NCBI GenBank assembly: GCA_019246375.1
Contig: JAFAQO010000634.1
Span: 1-12,980 of the forward strand
Direction: 5' to 3'
DNA: 12,980 nucleotides
DNA from: Mycobacterium sp.
GTDB lineage: Bacteria; Actinomycetota; Actinomycetes; Mycobacteriales; Mycobacteriaceae
Shown here piece by piece: positions 7,318 to 12,980 of the stretch. The notes under the pieces were generated by a model, which worked only from the letters and a program-made list of their open reading frames with translations, did no database searches and was not told the origin of the DNA. How positions within the stretch are numbered: position 1 is the stretch's first letter; every line of letters starts with the position of its first letter. The translations under genes were made by a program, and so were the position numbers.

Positions 7318-8493
7318 CTACACGCCGAGCGCTCGGGGAAAGCCAGGCGGCACGACGACGTCGTCCGGTGTCAGGTCGTGTACCGAAGCACGACCGAGAC
7401 CCATCAGCGCGCAGTCGATACCCGCGCGCAGAATGTCGAGAACATTCTCGACTCCCGGTTGGCCCGCGGCGGCCAGGCCCCACAGGTAGGCACGGCCGAT
7501 CATGACGGCGCGGGCACCCAACGCCAGCGCCTTGACGACATCGCTGCCGCGCCGGACACCGCCGTCCACCAGCACTTCGATCTGGTCGCCGACGGCCGCC
7601 GCGACAGCCGGTAGCGCGCGGATCGTGGCAGGCGTGCCGTCCAGGTTGTTGCCGCCGTGATTGGATACCGAGATTGCCGAGACACCTGCATCGACGGCCC
7701 TTTTTGCATCGTCGACCCGCATCACGCCCTTGAGCATGAAGGGTCCACCCCACAACGCGCGCAGCCAGGCGATGTCTTCCCAAGTCGGTGGCGGAGTCGC
7801 CAACCATTCGCCGTAGGCGGTGAAGAAAGCGGGGCCGGGTTCACCACGCCGAACCTGGTTGGGAACCCGCAGGTTCGGCGGCTGCAGCATCTTGGCGTAT
7901 TTCCACAACCAGCGCGGCCGGATCATCGCCTGTGGGGACAACCGGAGGATGGTCTGCAAATTCATTTCTTCGGGGATCTTGGGGCTGCCCCAGTCGCGCC
8001 CGTGGGAGAACGTCCAGTCGGTAGTTACGATCAGGCCGACGGCACCAGCCTCCCGGGCGCGTTCGACGCGCTCGGCGATCGCGTCGCGGCCGCCCAGCCA
8101 GTAAACCTGGAAGAACACCTTGTCGTTTGCGGCTACGACTTGCTCGATCGGCTTGCTGGCGAACGAGGACAGTCCCATCGCCGTGCCGCGGGCGGCCGCT
8201 GCCCGTGCGACGGCCACCTCGCCGTCGGGGTCTACCGCCTGAACGCCGGTCGGTGAGAGAACCACAGGAAACGAAATGTCTTGTCCCATAACCGTCGTGG
8301 ACAGGTCACGCTTATCGATAGCACCGACTACATGGGGTGCGAAGCCAAGCTCGCTGAACGCCTCCACATTGTCAGAGACGGTGACTCCCTTTTCGCTGGC
8401 GGCGACGAGTGCCAAGTAAACCGACTTCGGCAATCGCCGCTTGGCCCGTTGCTGAGCAATCGCTACGGTCTCGAACCAGGTGTCGCGCGCCAT
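7318..8493 (-). CDS. mftD: MftD, FMN-dependent mycofactocin biosynthesis enzyme
   Basis: A 391-residue TIM-barrel flavoprotein of the alpha-hydroxyacid oxidase/dehydrogenase superfamily, often annotated in mycobacteria as L-lactate dehydrogenase LldD1. MftD has been shown to oxidatively deaminate AHDP to the redox-active pre-mycofactocin. Visible features are PVVLSPTGVQ at about 76-85, FFQVYWLGG with a Tyr at 131, a Lys at 255 (PFMLKGV), the catalytic His at 279 in SNHGGNNLDG, and the FMN phosphate loops VDGGVRRGSDVVKALALGA (309-327) and MIGRAYLWG. In true lactate/glycolate oxidases the residue three after this His is an Arg that holds the substrate carboxylate; here it is Asn282. That fits a non-hydroxyacid substrate. 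The gene starts 3 nt after the mftC stop without a clear Shine-Dalgarno sequence, so coupling is likely. A stem-loop follows its stop. Confidence 0.95.
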   Translation of the reverse strand: MARDTWFETVAIAQQRAKRRLPKSVYLALVAASEKGVTVSDNVEAFSELGFAPHVVGAIDKRDLSTTVMGQDISFPVVLSPTGVQAVDPDGEVAVARAAAARGTAMGLSSFASKPIEQVVAANDKVFFQVYWLGGRDAIAERVERAREAGAVGLIVTTDWTFSHGRDWGSPKIPEEMNLQTILRLSPQAMIRPRWLWKYAKMLQPPNLRVPNQVRRGEPGPAFFTAYGEWLATPPPTWEDIAWLRALWGGPFMLKGVMRVDDAKRAVDAGVSAISVSNHGGNNLDGTPATIRALPAVAAAVGDQIEVLVDGGVRRGSDVVKALALGARAVMIGRAYLWGLAAAGQPGVENVLDILRAGIDCALMGLGRASVHDLTPDDVVVPPGFPRALGV

Positions 8494-8496
8494 CGT

Positions 8497-9672
8497 TTAG
8501 ACCGGGCTTTCGTTGCACAGCCGGGACGGCGGACGCGTCGACAGCGTTAGCGGCACCGGTCCCTTGGCTTGCCGTCGCCGCGAGTGGTCGCTGCCCGGCT
8601 GCGGCCTGTTCCGGTCGCGGGCAAGCGCCGCCGAGCCGTGGCCTTGCACGCACTCGGGGTCCGGACCGTCCAGCGGCAGACCAGTGAAGAACTTGGCTGC
8701 CATGCAGCCGCCCCGGCAGCCGTCGTAGTGCCCGCAGCTGCCGCAGGCACCGGCCGATTGGGGTTTGCGCAGCTCACGGAACAACGGAGCGTTTCTCCAG
8801 ACGTTGTCGAAACCGCCGTCGGCCAATACGTTTCCGGCCCGAAAGCGTTCATGAATCGCGAAGGGACAGGCATACACGTCGCCTATCGGGTCGATCAGAC
8901 AGACCACCCGGCCGGCTCCGCACATATTGAGGCCGGCCAGTGCCCCGGGCCGGCCGAGTCCCGAAAGATGAAAGAACGAGTCACCGGTCAGCACCCGATC
9001 GCCCTTGTCAACCAGCCAGTTGTAAAGCTGACGTTGCTGGTTTGCGGTTGGGTGGAGGTCATCCCAGACATCGGCACCCCGCCCGGACGGCCGCAGTCGG
9101 GTGATCCGCAGTGTGGCACCGTACCGAGCGGCCAGTGCGGCGAATTCGTCGAGCTGGTCGACGTTATGCCGGGTGACGACGACCGAGATCTTGGGGTCGG
9201 AGAACCCGGCAGCGGCCAGATTCTCGCACGCGCGTAGGGCCATGGCGTATGAGCCGGCGCCACGGACGGCATCGTTGACCTCCGCAGTGGCGCCGTCAAG
9301 TGAAATCTGCACGTCGACGTAGTCGCTGGCGGCCAGCCGGCCGGCTACTTCGGGGGTAATCCGCACGCCGTTGGTGGAGAACTTGACGCCGACGTGGTGT
9401 TCGGTGGCGTAGCCTACCAATTCCCAGAAGTCTTGGCGCACAGTGGGTTCGCCACCACCGATGTTGACATAGAACACCTGCATGCGTTGTAGCTCGTCGA
9501 TGATGTCCTTGCACGCCTGCGTGGATAGCTCACGTGGATCGCGTTTGCCCGATGAGGAGAGGCAGTGCACACAGGCCAGGTTGCAAGCGTACGTCAGCTC
9601 CCAGGTCAGGCAGATGGGGGCGTCCAGCCCCTGCTCGAACTGCTCGACGAGCCGCGGCACAACCGATGTCAC
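8497..9672 (-). CDS. mftC: MftC, radical SAM/SPASM mycofactocin maturase
   Basis: A 391-residue radical S-adenosylmethionine enzyme. MftC oxidatively decarboxylates the terminal Tyr of MftA and then makes a carbon-carbon bond to the preceding Val. The radical-SAM cluster motif CxxxCxxC is C30-C34-C37 (YACNLACVHC). GGGEP at 72-76 is the SAM-binding motif. The C-terminal SPASM domain has eight cysteines, at about 251, 258, 269, 310, 313, 319, 323 and 341, enough for two auxiliary [4Fe-4S] clusters. About 45 residues rich in Arg, Pro and Ser follow the last Cys. The start is a GTG that overlaps the mftB stop by 4 nt (GTGA), with a strong AAGGAGG 4 nt before it. Confidence 0.97.
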   Translation of the reverse strand: MTSVVPRLVEQFEQGLDAPICLTWELTYACNLACVHCLSSSGKRDPRELSTQACKDIIDELQRMQVFYVNIGGGEPTVRQDFWELVGYATEHHVGVKFSTNGVRITPEVAGRLAASDYVDVQISLDGATAEVNDAVRGAGSYAMALRACENLAAAGFSDPKISVVVTRHNVDQLDEFAALAARYGATLRITRLRPSGRGADVWDDLHPTANQQRQLYNWLVDKGDRVLTGDSFFHLSGLGRPGALAGLNMCGAGRVVCLIDPIGDVYACPFAIHERFRAGNVLADGGFDNVWRNAPLFRELRKPQSAGACGSCGHYDGCRGGCMAAKFFTGLPLDGPDPECVQGHGSAALARDRNRPQPGSDHSRRRQAKGPVPLTLSTRPPSRLCNESPV

Positions 9673-9995
9673 TGGCCCTCCTTGGGCACCAGCATCCTCG
9701 AGTCGGCCAGCACGCCCAGGGCGTGCAGATAGGGGTGCTGTCGAGCCTCGTCGAGTCCTGCTGCGCGACAGGCGGATCGCACGTCGGGATGATCGTTCAG
9801 CAACTGCACCACGGTGAGAATCGTGCGGTTCTTCAGGAAAGACAGCTTGCGGGTGCCGAAGTGGTAAAGCAGCGCGCCGAACGGTTCCGGTCGCACGGCC
9901 ACCTGCGGATGCAACTGCCAGCCGCGGTCAGGGTCGAACCCACCCGGCGACTGCCCGGGCCGGGCAGGAGCCGGGCAATCGGAATGAGCAGGCAC
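9669..9995 (-). CDS. mftB: MftB, precursor-binding chaperone (PqqD-like)
   Basis: A 108-residue protein of the PqqD-like RiPP recognition element type. MftB binds the leader part of MftA and presents it to MftC. The core begins at about [20 protein letters not shown] and continues through [12 protein letters not shown] with a following helix, the beta-beta-beta-helix pattern of this fold. I chose the GTG at 9995, which lies 2 nt past the mftA stop. The open frame extends to 10136, but that part lies antisense to nothing useful, runs through mftA in another frame and shows no conservation pattern. The first 20 or so residues are Pro-rich and probably disordered. The stop overlaps the mftC start by 4 nt. 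Confidence 0.92.
   Translation of the reverse strand: MPAHSDCPAPARPGQSPGGFDPDRGWQLHPQVAVRPEPFGALLYHFGTRKLSFLKNRTILTVVQLLNDHPDVRSACRAAGLDEARQHPYLHALGVLADSRMLVPKEGQ
9677..9683 (-). promoter_or_regulatory. Strong Shine-Dalgarno sequence for mftC
   Basis: AAGGAGG lies inside the last codons of mftB, 4 nt before the GTG start of mftC. It is the best ribosome binding site in the operon and decides the mftC start, so mftC should be translated well despite its GTG. Confidence 0.75.
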
Positions 9996-9997
9996 GG

Positions 9998-10087
9998 TCA
10001 ATAGACCCCGCACATCCCGTCGATGGACACTTCTTCGACCAGCGTCTCGGTAACGAGCTCGGGATTGGTGTCGGTCTGCTCTTCCAT
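9998..10087 (-). CDS. mftA: MftA, mycofactocin precursor peptide (29 residues)
   Basis: The ribosomally made precursor of mycofactocin, too short for ordinary gene calling. It begins [12 protein letters not shown], continues TETLVEEV and ends SIDGMCGVY. The terminal IDGMCGVY is the family hallmark: the last Val-Tyr becomes the cofactor core and the acidic N-terminal part is the leader bound by MftB. The ATG at 10087 is preceded by AAAGG with 7 nt spacing (10095-10099). An in-frame ATG at 10102 would add five residues (MKGIL) but has no ribosome binding site. The mftB GTG follows the stop by 2 nt. Confidence 0.96.
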   Translation of the reverse strand: MEEQTDTNPELVTETLVEEVSIDGMCGVY

Positions 10088-10186
10088 CAAAATGCCTTTC
10101 ATCTGGGACTCGACAAGCTGGGGTGGCCCTGGTCACAATTCTCGTCAGAATATGGCATCGAGTGCCAGAACGGAAGGGCGGAGTCG
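10088..10186. promoter_or_regulatory. Divergent mftA/mftR promoter region with candidate MftR operators
   Basis: This 99-nt region must start both the mft operon (minus strand) and mftR (plus strand). It holds three adjacent inverted repeats: GTGGCC-CT-GGTCAC (10123-10136, one mismatch), ATTCT-N4-AGAAT (10138-10151) and TGGCA-N5-TGCCA (10153-10167). On the minus strand TATTCT (10147-10152) fits the mycobacterial -10 form TAnnnT and would place the mftA transcript start near 10140. That box overlaps the middle palindrome, as expected for repression by a TetR dimer. Ribosome binding sites are AAAGG for mftA and GGAAGGG (10172-10178) for mftR. Which palindrome MftR binds is inference. Confidence 0.55.
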
Positions 10187-10789
10187 ATGCGGCCGGAATT
10201 CGAGCCTCGGGTGGGCCGGCGCCGCTCGACGACGCCGCACCACATCACCGACGTCGCGCTGGCGTTGTTCGCCGATCGCGGCTTCGATGCGGTGAGCGTC
10301 GACGATATTGCGCAGGCCGCCGGCATCGCCCGGCGGACGGTGTTCCGTTATTACGCCTCGAAGAACGCGATTCCCTGGGGCGACTTCGACGCGCACCTGC
10401 AGCACTTGCGGCAACTGCTCGACCGGGTCGAGCCGGATGTCCCGCTGGGCGAGGCGCTGCGCGCTGCGGTATTAACATTCAATACTTTCGACGAGTCAGA
10501 GACCGTCCGGCACCGCCAACGCATGCGGGTGATCCTCCAGACCGCCGAGTTGCAGGCATATTCGATGACCATGTACGCCGGATGGCGGGAGGTGATCGCC
10601 GGTTTCGTTGCCCGCCGTTCGGGCGTCAAGACCAGCGACCTGCTGCCGCAGACGGTTGCCTGGATGATGCTCGGAGTCGCGTTGAGCGCGTACGAGCATT
10701 GGCTGGCCGACGAATCCGTCTCGTTGCCGCAGGCCCTCGCCGATGCGTTCGACGTTGTCCGCGCCGGGCTGGATGAACTGAACCGGTGA
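10187..10789 (+). CDS. mftR: MftR, TetR-family regulator of the mycofactocin operon
   Basis: A 200-residue TetR-type repressor. MftR has been reported to bind the mft promoter and to release it in response to long-chain acyl-CoA. The N-terminal helix-turn-helix is clear: [19 protein letters not shown] (20-38), then [18 protein letters not shown] (39-56) with the recognition helix, followed by [15 protein letters not shown]. The rest is the helical ligand-binding and dimerisation domain. The start ATG is supported by GGAAGGG 8 nt upstream. It faces away from mftA across 99 nt, the usual arrangement for an autoregulated TetR. Its stop overlaps the start of the DUF2332 gene (GTGA). Confidence 0.93.
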   Translation: MRPEFEPRVGRRRSTTPHHITDVALALFADRGFDAVSVDDIAQAAGIARRTVFRYYASKNAIPWGDFDAHLQHLRQLLDRVEPDVPLGEALRAAVLTFNTFDESETVRHRQRMRVILQTAELQAYSMTMYAGWREVIAGFVARRSGVKTSDLLPQTVAWMMLGVALSAYEHWLADESVSLPQALADAFDVVRAGLDELNR

Positions 10790-11835
10790 GCGGCGCCGAG
10801 CACCTGCTCAACACCCTGCGGTCGCAGGGGCAGGCCTGCACGGCGTTGGGCTCGCCGATGTATGGCGAACTGCTCGACCGGGTGGTCTTCGACGTGCAAG
10901 CCGGCGGCATCTTCGCTGAAATCCTGGCCGGCCACGAAGACGACCCGGGGCGACTGGCTCTGCCGCTGCGGCTGCTGGGCGGCCTGCACCGGTTGGTACT
11001 CGACGGTCGCGCAGCGGCGTTGCGCGGCTGGTATCCGAGCACAGGCGGCAGCTGGGACGCCGATGCGGCCTGGCCGCAAATCACGCTGGCCGCCGCGAAT
11101 CATCTGAGTCTGCTGCGCGCGGCGCTCGGTCAACCACCGCAGACCAACGAGGTCGGCAGATCGGCCGCACTGGTCGGCGGCCTGCTGATCCTCGCTCACC
11201 GATTCCGGTTGCCGATAAGGCTATTCGAAATCGGATCGAGCGCCGGGCTGAACCTGCGCGCAGATCACTACCGCTACCGCTATCCCGGCGGCCAGTGGGG
11301 GCCGGCCGCCTCGCGCGTGATCGTCGACGACGCGTGGCGCGGCAACCTGCCGCCCGGTGCTTCCCTGCGAATAGTCGAACGGCAGGGCTACGACATCGCC
11401 CCCGTCGATGCGACGAGTTCCGCCGGGGAATTGACTTTGCTGAGCTATGTCTGGCCCGACATGACCGAACGGCTGGACCGGTTGCGCGGTGCGATCGACA
11501 TCGCCCGGCACGTTCCGGCCCGGCTCGAGCGGCGCACAGCCGCCGATGCCGTCGCCACTCTGCGGCTCACAGAGGGCGCGTTGACCGTGCTGTGGCACTC
11601 GGTCACCTGGCAGTACCTCTCAGCCAGCGAACAGTCAGCAGTTCGTGCCGGCATCGACGCGGTGGCGGGAATGGCCGACGCTCGTGCACCGTTCGCGCAT
11701 CTCGTGTTTGAGCCGCAGCGCCGCACGCCCGAAGCCCCGCACGCCTTCTTGCTGCGAGCCCGCAGCTGGCCGGGCGGCGACGATCAGATTCTGGCCGAAT
11801 GCGCCCCGCACGGGCCGCCGGTCACCTGGGAATAG
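10786..11835 (+). CDS. DUF2332-family protein of unknown function, coupled to mftR
   Basis: A 349-residue protein that I recognise as the DUF2332 family, for which I know no established biochemical role. It has no signal peptide or membrane segment. A conserved-looking block at 145-157 ([14 protein letters not shown]) resembles the glycine-rich first motif of SAM-dependent methyltransferases, but I see no further methyltransferase motifs I could trust. Another conserved-looking stretch is [15 protein letters not shown] at about 219-233. The GTG start overlaps the mftR stop by 4 nt, so the two are cotranscribed and probably coupled, and it should fall under MftR autoregulation. A DUF2332 gene next to mftR also occurs in M. 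tuberculosis (from memory, Rv0690c beside Rv0691c). Confidence 0.85.
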   Translation: MSGAEHLLNTLRSQGQACTALGSPMYGELLDRVVFDVQAGGIFAEILAGHEDDPGRLALPLRLLGGLHRLVLDGRAAALRGWYPSTGGSWDADAAWPQITLAAANHLSLLRAALGQPPQTNEVGRSAALVGGLLILAHRFRLPIRLFEIGSSAGLNLRADHYRYRYPGGQWGPAASRVIVDDAWRGNLPPGASLRIVERQGYDIAPVDATSSAGELTLLSYVWPDMTERLDRLRGAIDIARHVPARLERRTAADAVATLRLTEGALTVLWHSVTWQYLSASEQSAVRAGIDAVAGMADARAPFAHLVFEPQRRTPEAPHAFLLRARSWPGGDDQILAECAPHGPPVTWE

Positions 11836-11892
11836 CGCATCGCCGTAGCCGTGCACGGTTCCCGCGCGACCGACCTGATCCGGCTCATCGGG

Positions 11893-11910
11893 CTGGCCGT
11901 TTTCGGCCGG
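11893..11910. terminator. Possible hairpin terminator after the mftR-DUF2332 operon
   Basis: CTGGCCG / CGGCCGG with a TTTT loop forms a 7-bp stem with one G-U pair. It lies 57 nt past the DUF2332 stop, between two convergent genes. It lacks a following U-tract, which many mycobacterial terminators also lack. Confidence 0.35.
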
Positions 11911-11940
11911 TGGATCTTGCTGGACCCTACTAACGCTCCT

Positions 11941-11987
11941 CCGAGGTGCTCTCCGCCCGAATGTGGTTGGTCAACCTAACACCTCGG
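11941..11987. repeat. Inverted repeat spanning the reductase stop codon
   Basis: CCGAGGTG (11941-11948) and CACCTCGG (11980-11987) are a perfect 8-bp inverted repeat around the reductase stop at 11971. The interval contains a smaller GGTT/AACC hairpin. It could form a transcript end for the minus-strand reductase. The long 31-nt interval makes this uncertain. Confidence 0.35.
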
Positions 11988-12980
11988 AAATGGGTGCACC
12001 GGCGGCAATTTTGGTTCGGGTCTTCATGACCTGGCCCGGTCTGCCGCCGCCAACTACGCCGGCCACAACACCGTCCCGCTCGTAGTAGGCCAGGAACTTA
12101 CGGCCGTCATCCTCGACGAGGTGCACGATGTCGGTGGCCCGCGGCTCGCCCAGGCACTGGATTTTAATGTCGTATTGATCGCTCCAGAAATACGGGACAA
12201 CGACGTCCGACGGCACTTCTTTGCCGAGCATCGCGGGCACCACCACGCGGGCCTGTTCGGCGATGTTGCTCCAATGTTCAACGCGCACTTGGTCTCCCTG
12301 CACATTGCGCCAAGAGGCGACGTCACCCAGGGCCCAGACGTTGGGCGCGCTGGTGCGCCCGGCCGCGTCACAGACCACGCCGTTGTCGACGCGGATGCCA
12401 CTGTGGTCGAGCCACTCGGTCGCCGGTCGTGACCCGATGCCCACCACCACCAGGTCGGCCGTCACCTCGGTCCCGTCGGTCAACACCACGCTCTCGACAT
12501 GGCCCTGCCCGCGAACCTCAGCGACGGCGACTCCCACGCGCACGTCGACACCCTCGGAGCGGTGCAGCCGTGCCACCAGCCCGCCGATCTGCTCACCGAG
12601 CACCGATGCCAGTGGCGCCGGCTGCGGTTCCACCACCACGACATCGACTCCCAGGCCCCGCAGGCTGGCCGCTACTTCGCAGCCGATGAACCCAGCGCCG
12701 ACGACGACGGCGCGGCGTGCGGCGGACGCACGCCGGCGCAACTCCAGGCTTTCGTCGAACGAGCGCAGCACCCGAATGCCCTCCAAGTCCGGGAAGGCCG
12801 GAATGCGCCGCGGCACCAGACCGGTTGCGATGACGAGTTGGTCATAGCCGAGCACCGTCCCGTCGTCGAGAATGACGATCTGTTCCGTGATGTCAAGCTT
12901 GGTGGCCGTCGAACCCAGCCGCAGGGTGATGTCGTGCTCGTCGTAGAACTCACGCGGTTTAAGGGTCACGTCATCGACTT
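11971..12980 (-). CDS. Ferredoxin-type FAD/NAD(P)H reductase, partial (N-terminus beyond the right edge)
   Basis: The C-terminal part (about 336 residues) of a glutathione-reductase-fold flavoprotein of the putidaredoxin/rubredoxin reductase type, which passes electrons from NAD(P)H to a small iron-sulfur protein. The NAD(P)H Rossmann motif is GAGFIGCEVA, followed by the acidic VVVVE. The second FAD motif is NVWALGDVASW. HWSNIAEQA and the C-terminal EDDGRKFLAYY segment fit the reductase C-terminal domain. The frame stays open to the right edge. The first FAD motif (GxGxxG) is not in the window, so the true start lies beyond 12980; the GTG at 12969 is an internal Val, not a start. In M. tuberculosis a reductase of this type (Rv0688, from memory) sits in the same relative place. 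It could supply electrons to the P450 in this window, but that is speculation. Confidence 0.9.
   Translation of the reverse strand, partial: VDDVTLKPREFYDEHDITLRLGSTATKLDITEQIVILDDGTVLGYDQLVIATGLVPRRIPAFPDLEGIRVLRSFDESLELRRRASAARRAVVVGAGFIGCEVAASLRGLGVDVVVVEPQPAPLASVLGEQIGGLVARLHRSEGVDVRVGVAVAEVRGQGHVESVVLTDGTEVTADLVVVGIGSRPATEWLDHSGIRVDNGVVCDAAGRTSAPNVWALGDVASWRNVQGDQVRVEHWSNIAEQARVVVPAMLGKEVPSDVVVPYFWSDQYDIKIQCLGEPRATDIVHLVEDDGRKFLAYYERDGVVAGVVGGGRPGQVMKTRTKIAAGAPISEVLG

Noticed and set aside
9996..10136. Upstream extension of mftB to 155 residues
   Set aside because: It overlaps mftA entirely and reaches into the promoter; the GTG at 9995, 2 nt after mftA, fits the family length.
10351..11199. 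282-codon minus-strand frame across mftR and the DUF2332 gene
   Set aside because: It spans two well-supported genes antisense and has no recognisable domain; typical high-GC shadow.
1..12980. CRISPR arrays, tRNA/rRNA genes, insertion sequences, toxin-antitoxin or phage genes
   Set aside because: I found no spaced repeats, RNA gene motifs, transposase or other mobile-element signatures.

Overview
This is a high-GC window from an actinobacterium, very probably a Mycobacterium. GTG/TTG starts and 4-nt overlaps are common. Its centre is a complete mycofactocin locus in the mycobacterial order: mftR divergent from mftA, then mftA-B-C-D-E-F-G on the minus strand (10087 down to 3561). I cannot name the species from this sequence alone.

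Layout from left to right. 1-173 (+): a decayed fragment resembling a DUF4442/hotdog thioesterase, running off the left edge. 176-1795 (-): a type-B carboxylesterase lipoprotein. 1913-3163 (+): a class-I bacterial cytochrome P450, divergent from the esterase. About 3129-3508 (-): a broken TetR-type regulator with no DNA-binding domain and a frameshift, lying between the P450 and mftG. 3561-10087 (-): mftG, mftF, mftE, mftD, mftC, mftB and mftA. 10187-10789 (+): mftR, translationally coupled to a DUF2332 gene (10786-11835, +). 11971 to the right edge (-): the C-terminal part of a ferredoxin-type FAD/NAD(P)H reductase, entering from the right.

How the genes work together, from published work on the families: MftA is a ribosomally made precursor peptide ending in Val-Tyr. 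MftB delivers it to the radical-SAM enzyme MftC, which decarboxylates and crosslinks the Val-Tyr end. MftE cuts off the modified dipeptide, the FMN enzyme MftD oxidatively deaminates it to give the redox-active core, and MftF adds a glucose chain. MftG, a GMC flavoprotein, reoxidises reduced mycofactocin and passes the electrons towards respiration. MftR represses the operon and responds to long-chain acyl-CoA.

The junctions in mftA-G are extremely tight (2 nt gap, 4 nt overlap, 3 nt gap, 4 nt overlap, 8 nt gap), with one exception. Between mftD and mftE there are 102 nt holding a stem-loop just after the mftD stop. The core system is already described. What deserves a second look is that break in the operon, the palindromes in the mftA/mftR intergenic region, the TetR remnant, and the P450/esterase/reductase neighbourhood.
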